From contig CM037843.1 in NCBI GenBank assembly GCA_021234535.1, forward strand, positions 4,606,820 to 4,670,819: a stretch of DNA of 64,000 bases, in the 5' to 3' direction. This DNA comes from Stichopus chloronotus. Taxonomy: Eukaryota; Echinodermata; Holothuroidea; Aspidochirotida; Stichopodidae. Numbering within the stretch: the stretch's first letter is position 1; each line of letters opens with the position of its first letter. A program made the position numbers and the translations under genes. Below are positions 12,262 to 26,400 of this stretch, in pieces. The notes below the pieces were generated by a model. That model saw only the letters and a list, made by a program, of their open reading frames with translations, was not told the origin of the DNA and searched no databases.

Positions 12262-14392
12262 TTGCAGGATTCGTGTTTTGTGGCTCATTTCATCGAACAT
12301 TGGCCAAAAACTGAAAGAAATCTGTTACCTATTACTGTTATGGCATTCGTAACCTTAATTTTATGAACTACCGTCGCTTACGTCTTATGGTCTACTAATG
12401 TCATCTACAACGCTCTGACTTTACATTATATTATACACGCAAAACCATTAATTAGCGCATTGGAATTTTGCCACCCTCTGCAGTCTTGAGCATCTTTTCA
12501 AGTCTTTGTCGAAAGATGAATGGTATTTCGGTGCTCCACAATATTTTCTTGAAAATGTTCATTAAAAAGCGTTCGCGACACAGTAACTAATATCATACTC
12601 GCGATATCATAAGTGGAAAATTTTTGTATGGAGGAAGGAGTCGGGATTTTGAAGTAACTTTTTTTGAAATACTTAAAATTTCGACTTTAAAATTTCAACG
12701 GTTTGGCACAAAATAAGATCGGACTTTATGTTGAAATATCAATTTCTCCGTAAAGGTGAAATTTGGACTTTAAGATGACAAAATTTCAGCTTCTGAAGTT
12801 CAAACAAAAGTCAACAGTCCGAGGATAAAAAGTCTGAATGTCAATGTTCTACTTTAAAACATTAAAATTGTGAATTTCAAAAGTCAAAATGTCTCTTTGT
12901 TGAGGTTTGCACAGTCTCCCCAACTAAACATCGCAAAAACTAATAATAGTCGAAGTTGCTATATTTTTATCTTTTTCATAAGTTTACGAATCTCAGTAGG
13001 AACCTCTAAAGGAAAGCCATCAGATATTAACAATTTATAAAGATAGTAAACATTTAAAAAAAAATGGTAGAGTAGCAGACTATTATCATTAATTGTAACA
13101 ATGTTTTGTCCGATACGTGTTGCAAAAATCTAAGTAAACAGAAGACGACTGTGCATAGTATTTTAATTCTACTATTTATTCCGTTCGTTGCAATTGTTAG
13201 TCACTACCACGCAAGTCAACACCCTACAGACTGTAGAATCGACTCGGTGGACTGTCACTTAAATTCCAACCTGCGAAGAAATATACGATGTAATTTTACC
13301 AAACCACAAATGAGAATAGGTGGGCAAATTTAAGAAACTTTGAAATTACCGTAAGGTATTACCGTTTTAAGTAATAATGCTGGTAACTGTTTCTTATAGT
13401 GGTGCCAGAATTAATAGTCCGCAAAATATACTGTCCCTCTCGACAGTCCGTGATAGTGTCAAGCAAAATTGACCATAATTAATAAAGATACCAGTCTGCC
13501 ATTTTCCAAACGTTTTTCCAACCATTTTCTCACTCAGGTATAGATCATTTGAAAACTCGAGCACATATTCTGTTACAAATACAACGAACGGCGTGGTCAC
13601 AATGTGAAGATGTTGTGGTGGACATATGTGAGTTTTATTTAAATTTGAAAGTATAATAAATTTATAACGTCAAATAATAACTTTATAGTTTACACGTCAT
13701 TGTTGAGGGAAATAAAGTTGCAAAGGAACACACAAAAATTTAGAAATGAAAGACACTTTATTTTGCATCACATTTCAATATGTCGTTATGTCGTTCATCT
13801 TTTTGATATTGTAAGAAGATGTGTGAAAAAAGTGTACAAAAGAAGACACCATTACATTCTCAATTAACTGATTTGTTTAAACTTGGTCTAGCAATACCGG
13901 GGAGGATAGGTAGCTATAGTTTCGATAAAGAGGTCGTAAAGTTTAAGTATGTCACACTACCATGGTTTGTTTATCATGCAAGTAATGAAATAGACGATGA
14001 AGGGACCGATCTCAACCGACAATTCATCTTTTCTTTTTTTTTCTGGGGAACTTGTGCCAAATGATGAGCTCACTCAGTTCTATCGGCATGAATCAAAAGT
14101 CAAATATAGCAATTTCTGCAAATATCACCGGAATATTCCGTGTATTTCCACTATTGTATTTATACCACGTGTTAAAGCCCACCTTAAACTTGAGATTCAT
14201 TGTTAGAATTACTCATTTTGCACAACGTTTGTTTAAATTTCAATTTTTAATTAATTTCTCAAATTAAAAACCGTAAACATCTAAACCAAAGTTTGCTTCT
14301 ATAGTTGAGTTTATGTGGCTGTTCTAAATTGTCTACATAATAAGCTGCATCTCTGTCTGAGTTTCTTTTTCTCACCTTTCAGGTTTAATCCA
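12262..14392. other. Intergenic stretch between P450 copies A and B
   Basis: No gene is supported here. The stretch includes an AT-rich, degenerate, internally repetitive tract at 12600-12910 and otherwise unremarkable sequence. The promoter and any non-coding first exon of copy B should lie here, but I see no convincing core promoter motif. Confidence 0.5.
12600..12910. repeat. Degenerate AAATTT/GACTTT tract
   Basis: Words such as AAATTTC, GACTTTAA, AAAGTC and TTGAAAT recur on both strands at irregular spacing over about 300 bp, giving a loosely repetitive tract without a fixed unit. It is probably a decayed satellite or low-complexity expansion. Confidence 0.45.
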
Positions 14393-14425
14393 TGCAACTC
14401 TCAATACCAAGCCACTCCCACAGAA

Positions 14426-17400
14426 ATGTTTTTGCAGTTGCTCCTACTGCTCATTGCTATACCTGCTCTCTTTGCTGTAGCCAATGGCCTTCACATCATC
14501 ACAAAAATACTTCTTTCCCGATGGAAGTACAGGCACTTACCGACTCCAAATTTTAATGGGTAAATAATAATAATAATAAATATATATATATATCACAAAT
14601 AACAGTGTACTATTCTGTACATATGCCTATTGAAAACTTGCTGTTAATTTCTAGTGAGGACAGAAGTATTTTGTATCTTACTTGCGAACTCAGAAACCTA
14701 TGGAATTATACTTGTGCTACAACCATTCACCGTGAACATTTTTAAACACTTAAAGTTCCAATTGCAATTCGTATCGCCTCAAACTTTGTCTGCAATCAAG
14801 TGATACGTTCTCATTCTTTTCCATGAAAGCATGTTTTTCTTAGCACCAATATATGAAATTAGAAAAGCTGAAGAGGCAGGAAGCCACATCTCTGCGCTTT
14901 TAGCAAAATGGTGAGTTTCTTTATATAAGTAGACATGAACCTTTGCTCAATTTAAAAATTGAGTGTTTATATCCTATTGTATTGGTGACTATTTTGATGT
15001 CGGGCCAGTCTGACCGTATCGGTTACCTTAGTTTTTGCATGTTAATCGAATGAAAAAAATATTCATTTGTTGAACCTATTTTAACATCTGGCAAGTAAAA
15101 AATGTCACGCAGAGGTAGAATTCCAAACAAAACCGAACGAAAAACGAAGTATATGATAAAGGCAGTCCTTCATTTTCCACTACATTATTATCTCATTCTT
15201 TCTAGGTGTAAGGAGTGTGGTCCTGTCTACGTCGTGTTCATTATTAATAGAACAGTAGTGATGTGCCTGGAGCCATCGGTTATCAAAGTAAGAAACACTA
15301 TTTTGTAACCAATTTTATAACCTTTTCAATTGTAGAGATAGAATGTGATGAGTGGTGATGGAATTTGAAACCTCCGTGGAGCTTGTACGGAAAAAAAACA
15401 CGGAACACAAAAGAGAAAAAGAAAAGGGATAAGGGATGGAAAAGGAACCAAGAAAAAGAGTCACCTAAGTGTTCACATTTCAGAGATTTTTAAAAGTGTA
15501 CTTAGAGTTACAAGTTAAGATTATTGGAGGAAGGGAGTTCCGTAAGTCAGGACCGGCGAACAGGATTGTGTGTTGAAAGATATAAGTCTAAAATCCAGTA
15601 GAAAGGGAATTCTCTCACGAGCACGATGAGTATGAGCTTCAATACGGAATTGAAAAATATGTCTAACGGTATTGGGAAGGGTATTCCGTATAGGCCTAAG
15701 TGAAAATACCAACTTGAAAACGATAAATATCGAACGTAAGGAGGACGTTATGTTTGGCGAATGAAGCATTTAAAGAATATAATGGATCGTAGTTAAGCAT
15801 AAGACGAATAGTTCTCTTCCAGAGTATCTGCTAATTATGACGGTAGGCCAATGTAGGCCTATTTGGAAATACCAAACGAATTTGTAAAATGACCAAAAAA
15901 GATCAAAAAATAAAAAACAAACAAAGCCCAGCAAATGCATCTCTTTTTTCTGCATTGAAATTCTAAAATATTCTGAAAAATTCTGTAATACGATCGTGAG
16001 ACAAGTAACTAACCCCTAGCTCTATTACCTACAAAGAGCTTGTCATTGGTTAAATTTGAACTTAGTATTGAACGTGGTCACAAATAAATATTAAAGAGAG
16101 GTTTCCATCTCTGTAAAAATGTTGTCATATAACATGCAGCACCGATAAAGATAATTTGTCACAGTATGACGCCAAAAATATAAATTTATCATCATTTTTA
16201 ATTTTTCAAGGAGGTCCTGATTCATACCAAAAGCGACAAACCGGACGAGTTTTACGGCGTCTTTCACACAATCTTCAATCAACGATATATGGGCAATGGT
16301 CTGTTCAGTGAAGTAAATACCAGCAAGTGGGAAGAAAAGAGGAAAATGTTTAATCCATCTTTCAAAAGAGGGTGAGGATTCATAATTAACAAACAGAAAC
16401 TTTTTTTTCTGGAATGAAAAGAGTGACATTCACTAGAAAAGAGTGTGCTTAGTTAAAACTCGTGTATGGAGTAATGGAGTAAAACTCACTCCAATTAAAG
16501 CGATATTTCATACACCTGAAATATCTAAAAGTATTAAATATTTTTAAATAAAGCATCTATAAATAGTTTTACCCCTTTTCTAGTGAAATTCACTATTGCT
16601 ACGAGTGGACCCAGAGCATACTTAGTTTTGAGTGAATTTCAGTCTTTTGCTTTTAGAGAGTTGGTATTTGAGACTTTACTTTTCAGGTGTAAATCATCTG
16701 AAAATGCGTATTTTTTTTTTTTTTTAAATTAAGGTGGAAATTTTCAAGTTGGAAGGAATAAAAATTGGCAGTAGGCATTTGAACACGTAATGAAGCGAGA
16801 CTAAGCACCAGTTTTTCATAAGGAAAACACCCTGATTAACTTAAGCTAATTGTCTCCTGCACCGATAACAAATTAAAACGATTCAGCTTTGTGAATAACA
16901 ATGACGTAGTAAAATTTAAAGTAACGAGGTATTGATTTTCATGACCAAGTATACGGCCGTCTACTCCGATACTCAAATATAGATGCCTCTCAGCAGTAGT
17001 TAGCCTGTTTATAGCTTATATTTGGCTTTTATGTGATATTATTATTGTTTGAAAATGCGTATACTGTAGTGCACGCAAACGAATTTTATCTCAGAGTGTA
17101 CCTATTAGTGCATGTAGTAGATCTTTCTGCCTGCTGGACTGTCAAACTGTCTTACATTTCTTTGAAATGTTAAAAAGCAGATGCATCTTTCAGGTTTGGG
17201 GTCGTTTTATGTGCAGAAATTGGGGGAGATTTGGGAAAATTTTGGGATATAATATTTCCTTGCCCTTTTCTCATTTTTCTTCTGGAATAAGAAATTGTGA
17301 GACATTTCCATGCGTAATTCGTATTTTAGTGTAACATATTTCTCCAGATTTTTGTGAGTCACTTGGGCATGACGCATGCCTTAGTCTACGCGAAGTAACC

Positions 17401-20400
17401 CCTCCCTGCAGCAGGTGGAATGTGCATGAGCTTGCGTTATTATGATCAGTGCAGTGTAGAGGGACTTAATATGTTAGCAAGTTGAACACTACGTACAACT
17501 CTATGTACGCTGAAAAGGGATGTAATCCCCCAAAATACAAGCAGGTCATGGAAGATGTCTGCTATTACAATTGCCAACTGGAATACTACCTCGACATTAT
17601 TCAGTGTACTCCGAAGTACAGTAATCTACAGTCATGAAGACTGCATGTCTCTAAATTTCACTGTGTTGTACCGATTATCAGTGTGTCGGCCAATAATTAG
17701 TGTGCCTCGCAAGCCCGGATAAACACTTTTGTAGCAGAATCTATTCGACATTGCTTTTGTGATGACGGAGGAAACAGAATTGAAGAAATGGCCTATACCA
17801 GTATTTTCAAAACTGCACTGTATAATCATATTGTCATTTTGAATTAAGTATACTCAGATAAGGTCTAAAAATAAAAATTTCTCCTAAGGTTCAAAGCAAA
17901 GTAAAAAAAAAATGAAATCATTACTTAAAGGATAGAAATTCATAGAGATGCCTGAGTTTCAAATTTAGCATCATAGTGCCATTTTCCATGTAGTTCACCC
18001 TACATAATAATAAATTTTTTTCGAAAGTTAGTCGGACGTCACAGCAAACGAGGGAGGAGAGGCGGATAGTTCCCCGTTTCTCCGAACCCTTAGACAGACC
18101 AAAAAGAGCACAATACGTCCAGCTCAGTGCTGGAAATTTGTTCAAAATTTGTAATTCTTCACGAGCTGCGATGAAGTACGTGGCGTTCGATCTTTCTAAT
18201 TTTCTCAGGATCTCTGAATGTGTGTTCCGATCTCCCCCTCTCCCTCTTCCCGACGGTGAAAGAGCTGTTAATGGTATATTAATCATTTGTTCCTTCGACC
18301 TTGCTGGGATAACATGATACTGGGATAACATTATAGATGGATATTCAAGCTCCCCTTTTTTTGGCACGAGGACGAAATTGCCCACTTCACGAAGGGAGGA
18401 GATGTACATGTATATAACAGATAACATATACAGCAGTGGTATTACTTTATATGACATGGAGAGAAAAGTAGAATACGAAACGATATTGTCCTTCAAACCA
18501 CTTTCGAAGGATTTCTGCCACAATGGCAAAATAGATTTCACTTAACTGATTTAGTGTTTCTTTTTTTTTATATTGAGTCAATGTCAATACTAAAGTGGCA
18601 CTCAAACAACTACATTTCAAGTAGCAATGACTGTGTTAAATATTAAATACATAATAACTGCATGCTTCCAGAAGGTCTATTCTGTCACGAACTCCATCTA
18701 TCTTTATCTCAGTTATCTTATTGGATTGATGGATCAATACAACAGCAGCGTCCAGGAGTTGGTTTCACATCTAAAACCAATGGCAGATGGGAAGACAGAA
18801 ATACTAATGGCAAACGAATTAAACAAGGTTGCCCTTGACATCATTGCTAAGGTAAAGATCAAATGCAACTTTGCAGTTATCTCGTAAATATTAATTCACT
18901 TTTTCATTACACGAGACAATAGTTGCTCCATTACAAAACTGTAACAACAAATACTGTAGCAATAGATATGTCAGAATGGTATAGTTATTAATGTTATCTG
19001 ATTATCTCGTAGGGATCTGTTGTTGTTTTTAAATTACGCCAGGCTGCAAATTGAGTTTAAACAACTTCTCAACTGAGACTTAGTTCTTACCAGTTCTTAG
19101 GGACTTAGACTTACCAGAGACTTAGTTCTCAAATTCAATTCTCCTAACCACTACATAGGGTTATGAACAAAGACACCCTCAGCGCGTATCCGTAAGAGGT
19201 CTTTCGCGGCACACATTTAGTGACACTATTCGTCAAAACGTCAACCTTAACTGATCTAATTTTTGTTCAAATATGCATCTCATACTTGAGTGTAGACTAT
19301 GGTTAATGATTCATTTGGAGGATCGCATAATCCTAATGAGTATTTGACTTCGTAATGTGACCTCAATTAGTAAAATCTGTACAATGTTCTCCACATTTTG
19401 CTCCCCATGTACACACCCGCTGAAATCCATCATTACGTGATCATGGTTCCTGTAATGATGGGGCACTACTTTGTGTGGAAACCCCTACGTGTGTATGGGA
19501 ATTCCCGGGTTGATATTGCAACCGACCGACATATTTTGCTGAATTTGAGTTACTAAGCAGCGAGAATCTTAACTACGGCAAAGACATGGCTTAGGATGTA
19601 ACCAAGACAAATAATATTTACAATAAACGGCAGGTCTGCACTCATCTGATTGTGTTCACATTGTAAAATTCACAAGCATTATACTTGGCTTGTATTTTAG
19701 AACATGCCTCTGTAGTGACCCTCATGCGTGCACCAGATGATTGGGTGGCCTTCTTGCCGCCCTTGTCGCACTCATTCTCTCTACCTATCACTTAATGACC
19801 TGATAAATTTTCAGTCACTATAAAACCAAATGAACTCAACAAAAACCAAATTGTTACGCCATCATTGTTAATAGAATCCTTACCAAACGTCTACCATTGC
19901 AGTAGGTTTTGTTAAAAGGTTAAATTTTATTGATTGGTAGTGGAGATGATGTATGGGCAAACTTCTCTCGTCTTCAAGAAACTTTAAGTTGACGTATTGC
20001 ATTATGCCTCTACTAAACGGCTATTAGCTACCGTGCCATATTTATGGGGCGGCAACTTTATTTAATACAACCTGACAGTAGGTACGTAATTGGTAAATCC
20101 TTGCACGTGAAAGTTGCGGCTCTGTTACAGTAATTTAACGTTCCGTATCGCTGTCTTGTTGATGCAGGTTGCATTTGGCCTCAGTGACTTGAATGTTATA
20201 GCTGATGATTCTGCTTCATTTTGCAAGGCAGTGTCCAAGTCACTAACGGGTTTCATATGGCAGCTACAAATGCCATACATATGGCAGGTGAGACAGCTTT
20301 GCGTTGTTTACAATATGTCGCATTAACTTCTTCTCTGGGAAATTTTATTTGAAGGTGTTGAACAAGATGTGCGTTTTGCAGAAAATGAGAGAGCAAACTG

Positions 20401-23400
20401 AAGGTAGATGTTTGAATTCATTGTCCCATGCATTATCCACAGACTCAGTTGTTGAAACTGTGTGGTATGTATCTTTGATGGTATTTGCTGGAATACTAAA
20501 AAAAGAAGCAAATCCATCCAAAAAGATCAGCGTTTGGAACATAATTTCTGCATACATAAATCATTATAATTTGTGCACAAATTTCAACTTTGTCCGTTGT
20601 GAAAAGGAGAGCAGCAAAGGGCTGGTTAAGCGGGTAGAGCAGAGGTCCTTAATTTTTATCCCATCTGTAACACTCCTCTGACTCAAATCTGTTTCCATGG
20701 TACTCATTTATGGGATGTTAAGTGTCAGTGAACGTCTCGCATCTTCTCATGCTAGTTTGATTTTCGGAAAAAGAACCGGAGAATCGTGAAGGACAGTGTA
20801 GAAGCTATAAAGTTATTGCGACAGACCGCTAAAACGTGCATCCTGCAGAGGATCGAAGACATACACTCTGGTAAAGACTATCCACAGGACATCTTGACTC
20901 ATATTTTGAAGATTTCTAACAATCTCGAGAGCAGCGACTTTGGGTTGGAAGAAATGATTGATGAGTTCCTCACCTTCTTCATCGCAGGTGAGTTACATTT
21001 TTCTGTCATTCTCCTATGGACCATTACCGAACAAAAACACCTGCTTGCCACAATTTGCGCCCAAAAATTCGGTCTTGTGACATAGTTCCGTCCACCATGG
21101 AGATTCGTCGGTAACCAACTGATATTACAAGCCGGAAATATCATCGCACAGTTGATAACATATTGACCATTGATTGCATTGAGATGGTTCATTGCTGACA
21201 TCAGATTTGCTCAGATGACTCACATATTTTACAACTGAGACGGCATTAAGTTTTAAGTCAGAATAAACATAAGTTTCAGATTCAAAACACTAATTCGTTC
21301 ATGTAGTCTATTGATTTGAAAGGTACATCACTTCATTCCCTTGATAAGGCTCCATCTTTGTTTGACATGTCCTACAGTCTTGTGGTATAAAAAAAGTTTC
21401 TGACCCTTCTTTGGTTGTGTATATTAACTGAACATCTTCTTGTAATTCATATTGACTAAAAGCACTATTCACAACACTGTCACTCACCTATACATTCCGT
21501 CTTGTACATGGATAAATTATATAATACGTACATTGCCTCTTTTGTGGAAAAGTTTTTTCCACGTACCATTAAGAAGCACTGAAACTACTATTACAACTTA
21601 GTGGTAAAAAGTGACTGCTAAACCAACAGTACTTTGAAATAAAAATAAAGGTAATAAATTGATAAGATGATTCTTTATTTGTCATGTAAACAGAAATGTA
21701 GAGAGACAAAAAGCACAGAAGAAAATCTAAATTACGCAGAAAAACAAAATAACGAAATTAAGTATATCATTGAGACAGAAAGAAATGAAACATTATACAA
21801 CCTATTCGTACAACCAATGGACGGTTGTATACGCCCTCAAAACATCAACTCAAAATCTTAAAGGTCGTGTGAAATGAAAATGATGCTTGTATTGAGTGCA
21901 TTAAGCATTGAACATGTTGAAAATAGTCACAAATTCCATCCAACTCCGTCAAAAATTGACAAATTTACATGCAAATTAGTGTCGCACAGCTGTGTCATGG
22001 ATAAAATTGGCTAAATGTGCAAATTTGTGACATCAAGAGACGGACTCCCATGATATGTTTTATGTTAATCCTTTGTTTATGTACCCTTTAGTTTAAGGAG
22101 AACTGAGAATTTTATACACCCAGAGGGTTTTTGGGGAAGTATATAGTTTTCCCCTCCAGAATATCTGTATCACTTACCAATAAATGAAGTTATTCAGAGA
22201 CACAATGTATAGAAATAAAAACTGACACTATACCCCACTTCACGTTATCTGTTTTGCATTTTTGTTTCAGACTTTGAAAGTCATCACTCAAAAACGGCAA
22301 TATATAAAAGGAAAATTCCAACGGATTTTCAATGAGGAATTTGCTTTGCTGCATGACTTCGTAGCTAGTATTTAGGTGTTCTACAATGAGCGCAACAAGC
22401 TTATGGCCGGTTGAGGTCAAAGTTCATGTGATGATAGCAAGGGTTAAACTACAAAAGCCTTGTGAGCACAATATCTCAAGAAGGAACCTTGGAATGAGTA
22501 TATATCCAGTGAGCAGGTGCAATACATTACAAACAGGAAAAATTTGGTAGCATTAATATTCCATTTTACGTCAAAAGGGATCAACGTTAGACATAGTGAA
22601 CTCTACGAGTCTCGATATGATTTTATAATAAGAAGGTAGGAGAACCCACATTAAAAGGAACAAGGATAACTGTTTCTTGTGGAGGTGTGGGGTCATTATA
22701 GGCAAAGATGTGGCTACTTTGGAAAAATCATGAGCAATATTAATATAAGGGGGAAGGGAGCACAGATCTCATTAATAATGTAATGTTTTACATCTGCATT
22801 ATGTGGAGAAGTCCATTAGGGGTTCATTCAGATTGGTCCCAACTCATCGTTTTCCCTTGTTTTACCATTGACTTTGCTTGATCCCACTGGTAGTCAAAGA
22901 TAACAGAACTACTTTTGTGTGTACACGTACACTGCCTATGCAGGTGGTGCCAGGTACATTTAAGGCATGTTTTCTAAACAGTCTGCTATGTTCAAAGTAT
23001 TTACATTTCGGAGAAAAGCACCACGAGGCAGATTAAAAAACGATTTTTTTTTACTGTCTCCAGGGTCTGAAAAAAATGGGGCTGTTTGCACAAGAAATGG
23101 ATCACTAAATTGAGGAGTTGATGTACATTACATTACATTACATTAAAATAAGACATCAGAATGTGTTCTTTTCAAATCTAAGATTAAAATGTGATGTGAG
23201 CTCTCTACTTCACTGTTGAAGTTGGGAGCAACCTTTTATGTAAACAGCAAGTTTGTAAGCGCGTGTAGAATGACTCAAAACACTGTGATTATACTAGTTT
23301 GTGTGTCAGATTTGAGCATTTTCATTGAAAAGTAGCAGCTTAAAATATCTTAGAAATTTGTAGGCACATGGAATACGTCGTCAGGTTTTCTTTCACTACG

Positions 23401-26400
23401 TAACGCTCATGATTACACTCAATTTGCTAGGTTTTTATGTCATTCGTGTCTTATCAGGTCAAGAAACGACTGCTCAGTTGATGTCATTTACTTTTGAACT
23501 GGCCGGAAGAAACCCTGAAGTGTATGCAAAGTAAGTTGGAAATCATTAGACTGATTTCGCAGAATACTTTGCTTGATTTTCTTTGTTTGCCATTATGTCA
23601 GATCTTTGTGGGTCCTAAGTATACGAGTATATACATGCATAGTTTCATGTAACTCATATTGATGCATGTTGTTTCAGCAGTGGATATAGTATGAACGGGG
23701 TCCTTCTCTTTTCAGGGAGAATTAAAACGTTGAAAGAGGAAACCGGTTAGCTCTGAATGACCGCCTTAATTTTCCGACGATTGAGTAACATCCACTCCAC
23801 AATAGAAATTTACAATTTTTTTTTTTTTTTTTTGCAAACGTGAAAAAAATCTGTATTGAGAAATGTGTCAACGCTTTTGGTTTTGTTCAGATTTTATCTC
23901 ACGTTTGTCTTTCTCTCATATTTTTCTTTTGCTCCTGACTCCTCAGAATGCAAGACGAAGTGGATCGTGTTATTGGAAACAAGGAAACCATCTCATACGA
24001 GGACATTTCGCAGCTCAAATACATGACTATGGTATGCGTTCTCTCCTTCAGTATAATGTTTGTGAGTCTCAGCAAAGAAGAGGGATTAAGGCAGATGAAG
24101 TAGAGTTAACGGGGTTCCAAAGAGAGTTATATGAGGGTACTGACAGAAAGAGGCGGGTAGATGTCAAAGGCCGATTGAAATATATCAAAATGCTTTTGAC
24201 ATTGACTACTTAAAAAAATGAAGCAGAGTCAACCACAATTCCTGGACTTTGGTGGTGTACTGTGAGTATCCAGTTGACATCACCCATCCAAGTGGGTGAT
24301 GCTATCCAAGTGCTAGACTTGGCATATTAAGTTGAATGTCCAGTGCACCGTTGACCATAATAGTGTTCATGAAATGCACCTGGATGGGCAGAGTGGAAAA
24401 ATGTTTCTTGTGTAGTGTATTGATACACTGGTCTTTCTTCCTCTGAGTGTGAGGTAACTCGAAAACTGTCCTAGGGAATGTCGATTACCAATAATGAATG
24501 GTATTATTAGAATATAAACACCTATATGCCAGGCCTACTTTAGTAAAGGCTACTGAACAATCACATCTTCTGTCGTGGGTGACTTTCATAAAACACTTTT
24601 CTGCATATCTAGGTTTTTAAAGAGGTCCTGAGGTACGCGCCTCCAGTCACGGGGATACAAAGAAAAAATGTGAATGACATTGTTATCAACGGGTACAAAA
24701 TTCCAGCTGGATCGACAATAGATGTGAGTACTGGTGTCCCTAAATGTGAAATACCAATGTATTGATCACTCGACATCCTTCTTTAAATTACTATATTACT
24801 ACATTCAACTGCTATTAGGGTTCGACCACTCGTTATATCTCTGGCATTTCTCTCGATCAATGAATAGGGCAACCTCCGTTTGCTAGTTGATGACTGTCAA
24901 GTCATTTTTATTGATACGAGAAAGGTGGACAGGGAGGAATACATGATAACATATAGCTTTGTTATAGGTGCCAAATTGGAACTGCGCAGTTTACTGTCTT
25001 TCTCCAGAAAGATTAATCAATGGCCATTAGAAATGCATGTCTAAGCAAAATCAATCACTGACCTTCAACCATGATCAACAACCTAACCTTTACTTTGCAC
25101 CATTTTAAGAGTATCTCGGAGTTCAACTTCCATGTTGCTACTGCATATATCCTACAATAACTTTTTGTTGCGAAGTAAAAGCTGCTGGGTTTTTTCTCTG
25201 ATCTCTACTTTTACTCAGTTTCATGCTTGAGTCACCACTTTTGGCTCACTTTTTTCAGAAATCGACTTTTCATTTAACTGTTTGCATTTTTCATAACGTT
25301 TTCTCCTCAGCTGAACCATTATGCTTTTGGAAGAGATGAGCGATTCTGGGACAACCCGGAGGAATTCATCCCCGAACGTTTCCAAGAGGAGAATATCAGG
25401 TAAGTTACGAAAACAATATTGAGGTGATTCTACTTCAGGTTTATGTGAAACATATTAATGTTAGACTGCAACTATTTCAAGTGAGGTCTGTTTAACAAAT
25501 TCAAAATTAAAGTTGAAATATGAACTATAGGACGTTGTTTTAAACTGATTTATTGTATAACTGTGGAAACTTAAAATAAAAGTAAAATTAACAGATTAAT
25601 ATCATCGCCTAATGCAACATTTGTTGTCATAATCACTTTTTTATGAGGTCTGTTTTACAGTAAAGAGATGCACTAGAGGTATGTTGATGTCACTGTGAAA
25701 TCTGTTTTCAAGAATTACCTTTTGTGTTTTCATTTACAGCTCTGCTACATGAAATCGTTTTTTTGTATGTCGTAGTGTTCGCTTCAGTTTTTAGAAATTT
25801 TGATTCACTTCGCTTTTCCACAATCGCAGACACTTGTATGCCTACTTTCCCTTCTCCTTGGGTCCACGAGTATGCATCGGACAACATTTTGCAATGGTGA
25901 GTGAGGAGGGACTAATTATCCTTTACACCTTTAGAGCGAGTGAAACTGATCAGTTGCACATCCAAGGGACGAGTGAGAGAAGAATAGTATAGTATTTGCA
26001 GTAAAGAAGCAAGGACATTACTCTGTTTCATATTCTTTCCAAAATCGTGAGCACTTGTGTCCCTACTTTCCTTTTTCCTTGGGTCCAGTATGCCTTGGAC
26101 AACATTTGAAATGTTGAGTGAAGATGGATTTATCCTTTACACTTTGTACAGGAATTATAGATCAATAGTACCACCAAAGGAAGACAGGGTTGGATAACGG
26201 GAGAGGCGGAAAGTTGCATAAAGATTTCTTCAAATGTTATTGCACAAGATTATGTTTTCTGTGATAACGAATTATCTCAAAACTTAAAGTCATTATCAAC
26301 GCTTCAAGAGTGTCACAAACACAAGACTTTAACACATAAAACATAGCTTGCTCGGATCTGTGCCCACTCATTTTTTAAGTATAGCAGAGACTTTTTCCCA

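Noticed and set aside
23863..24213. 116-codon open frame as a separate gene
   Set aside because: It overlaps P450 exon 9 of copy B (23947-24031) in a different frame and runs into intron; a shadow frame.
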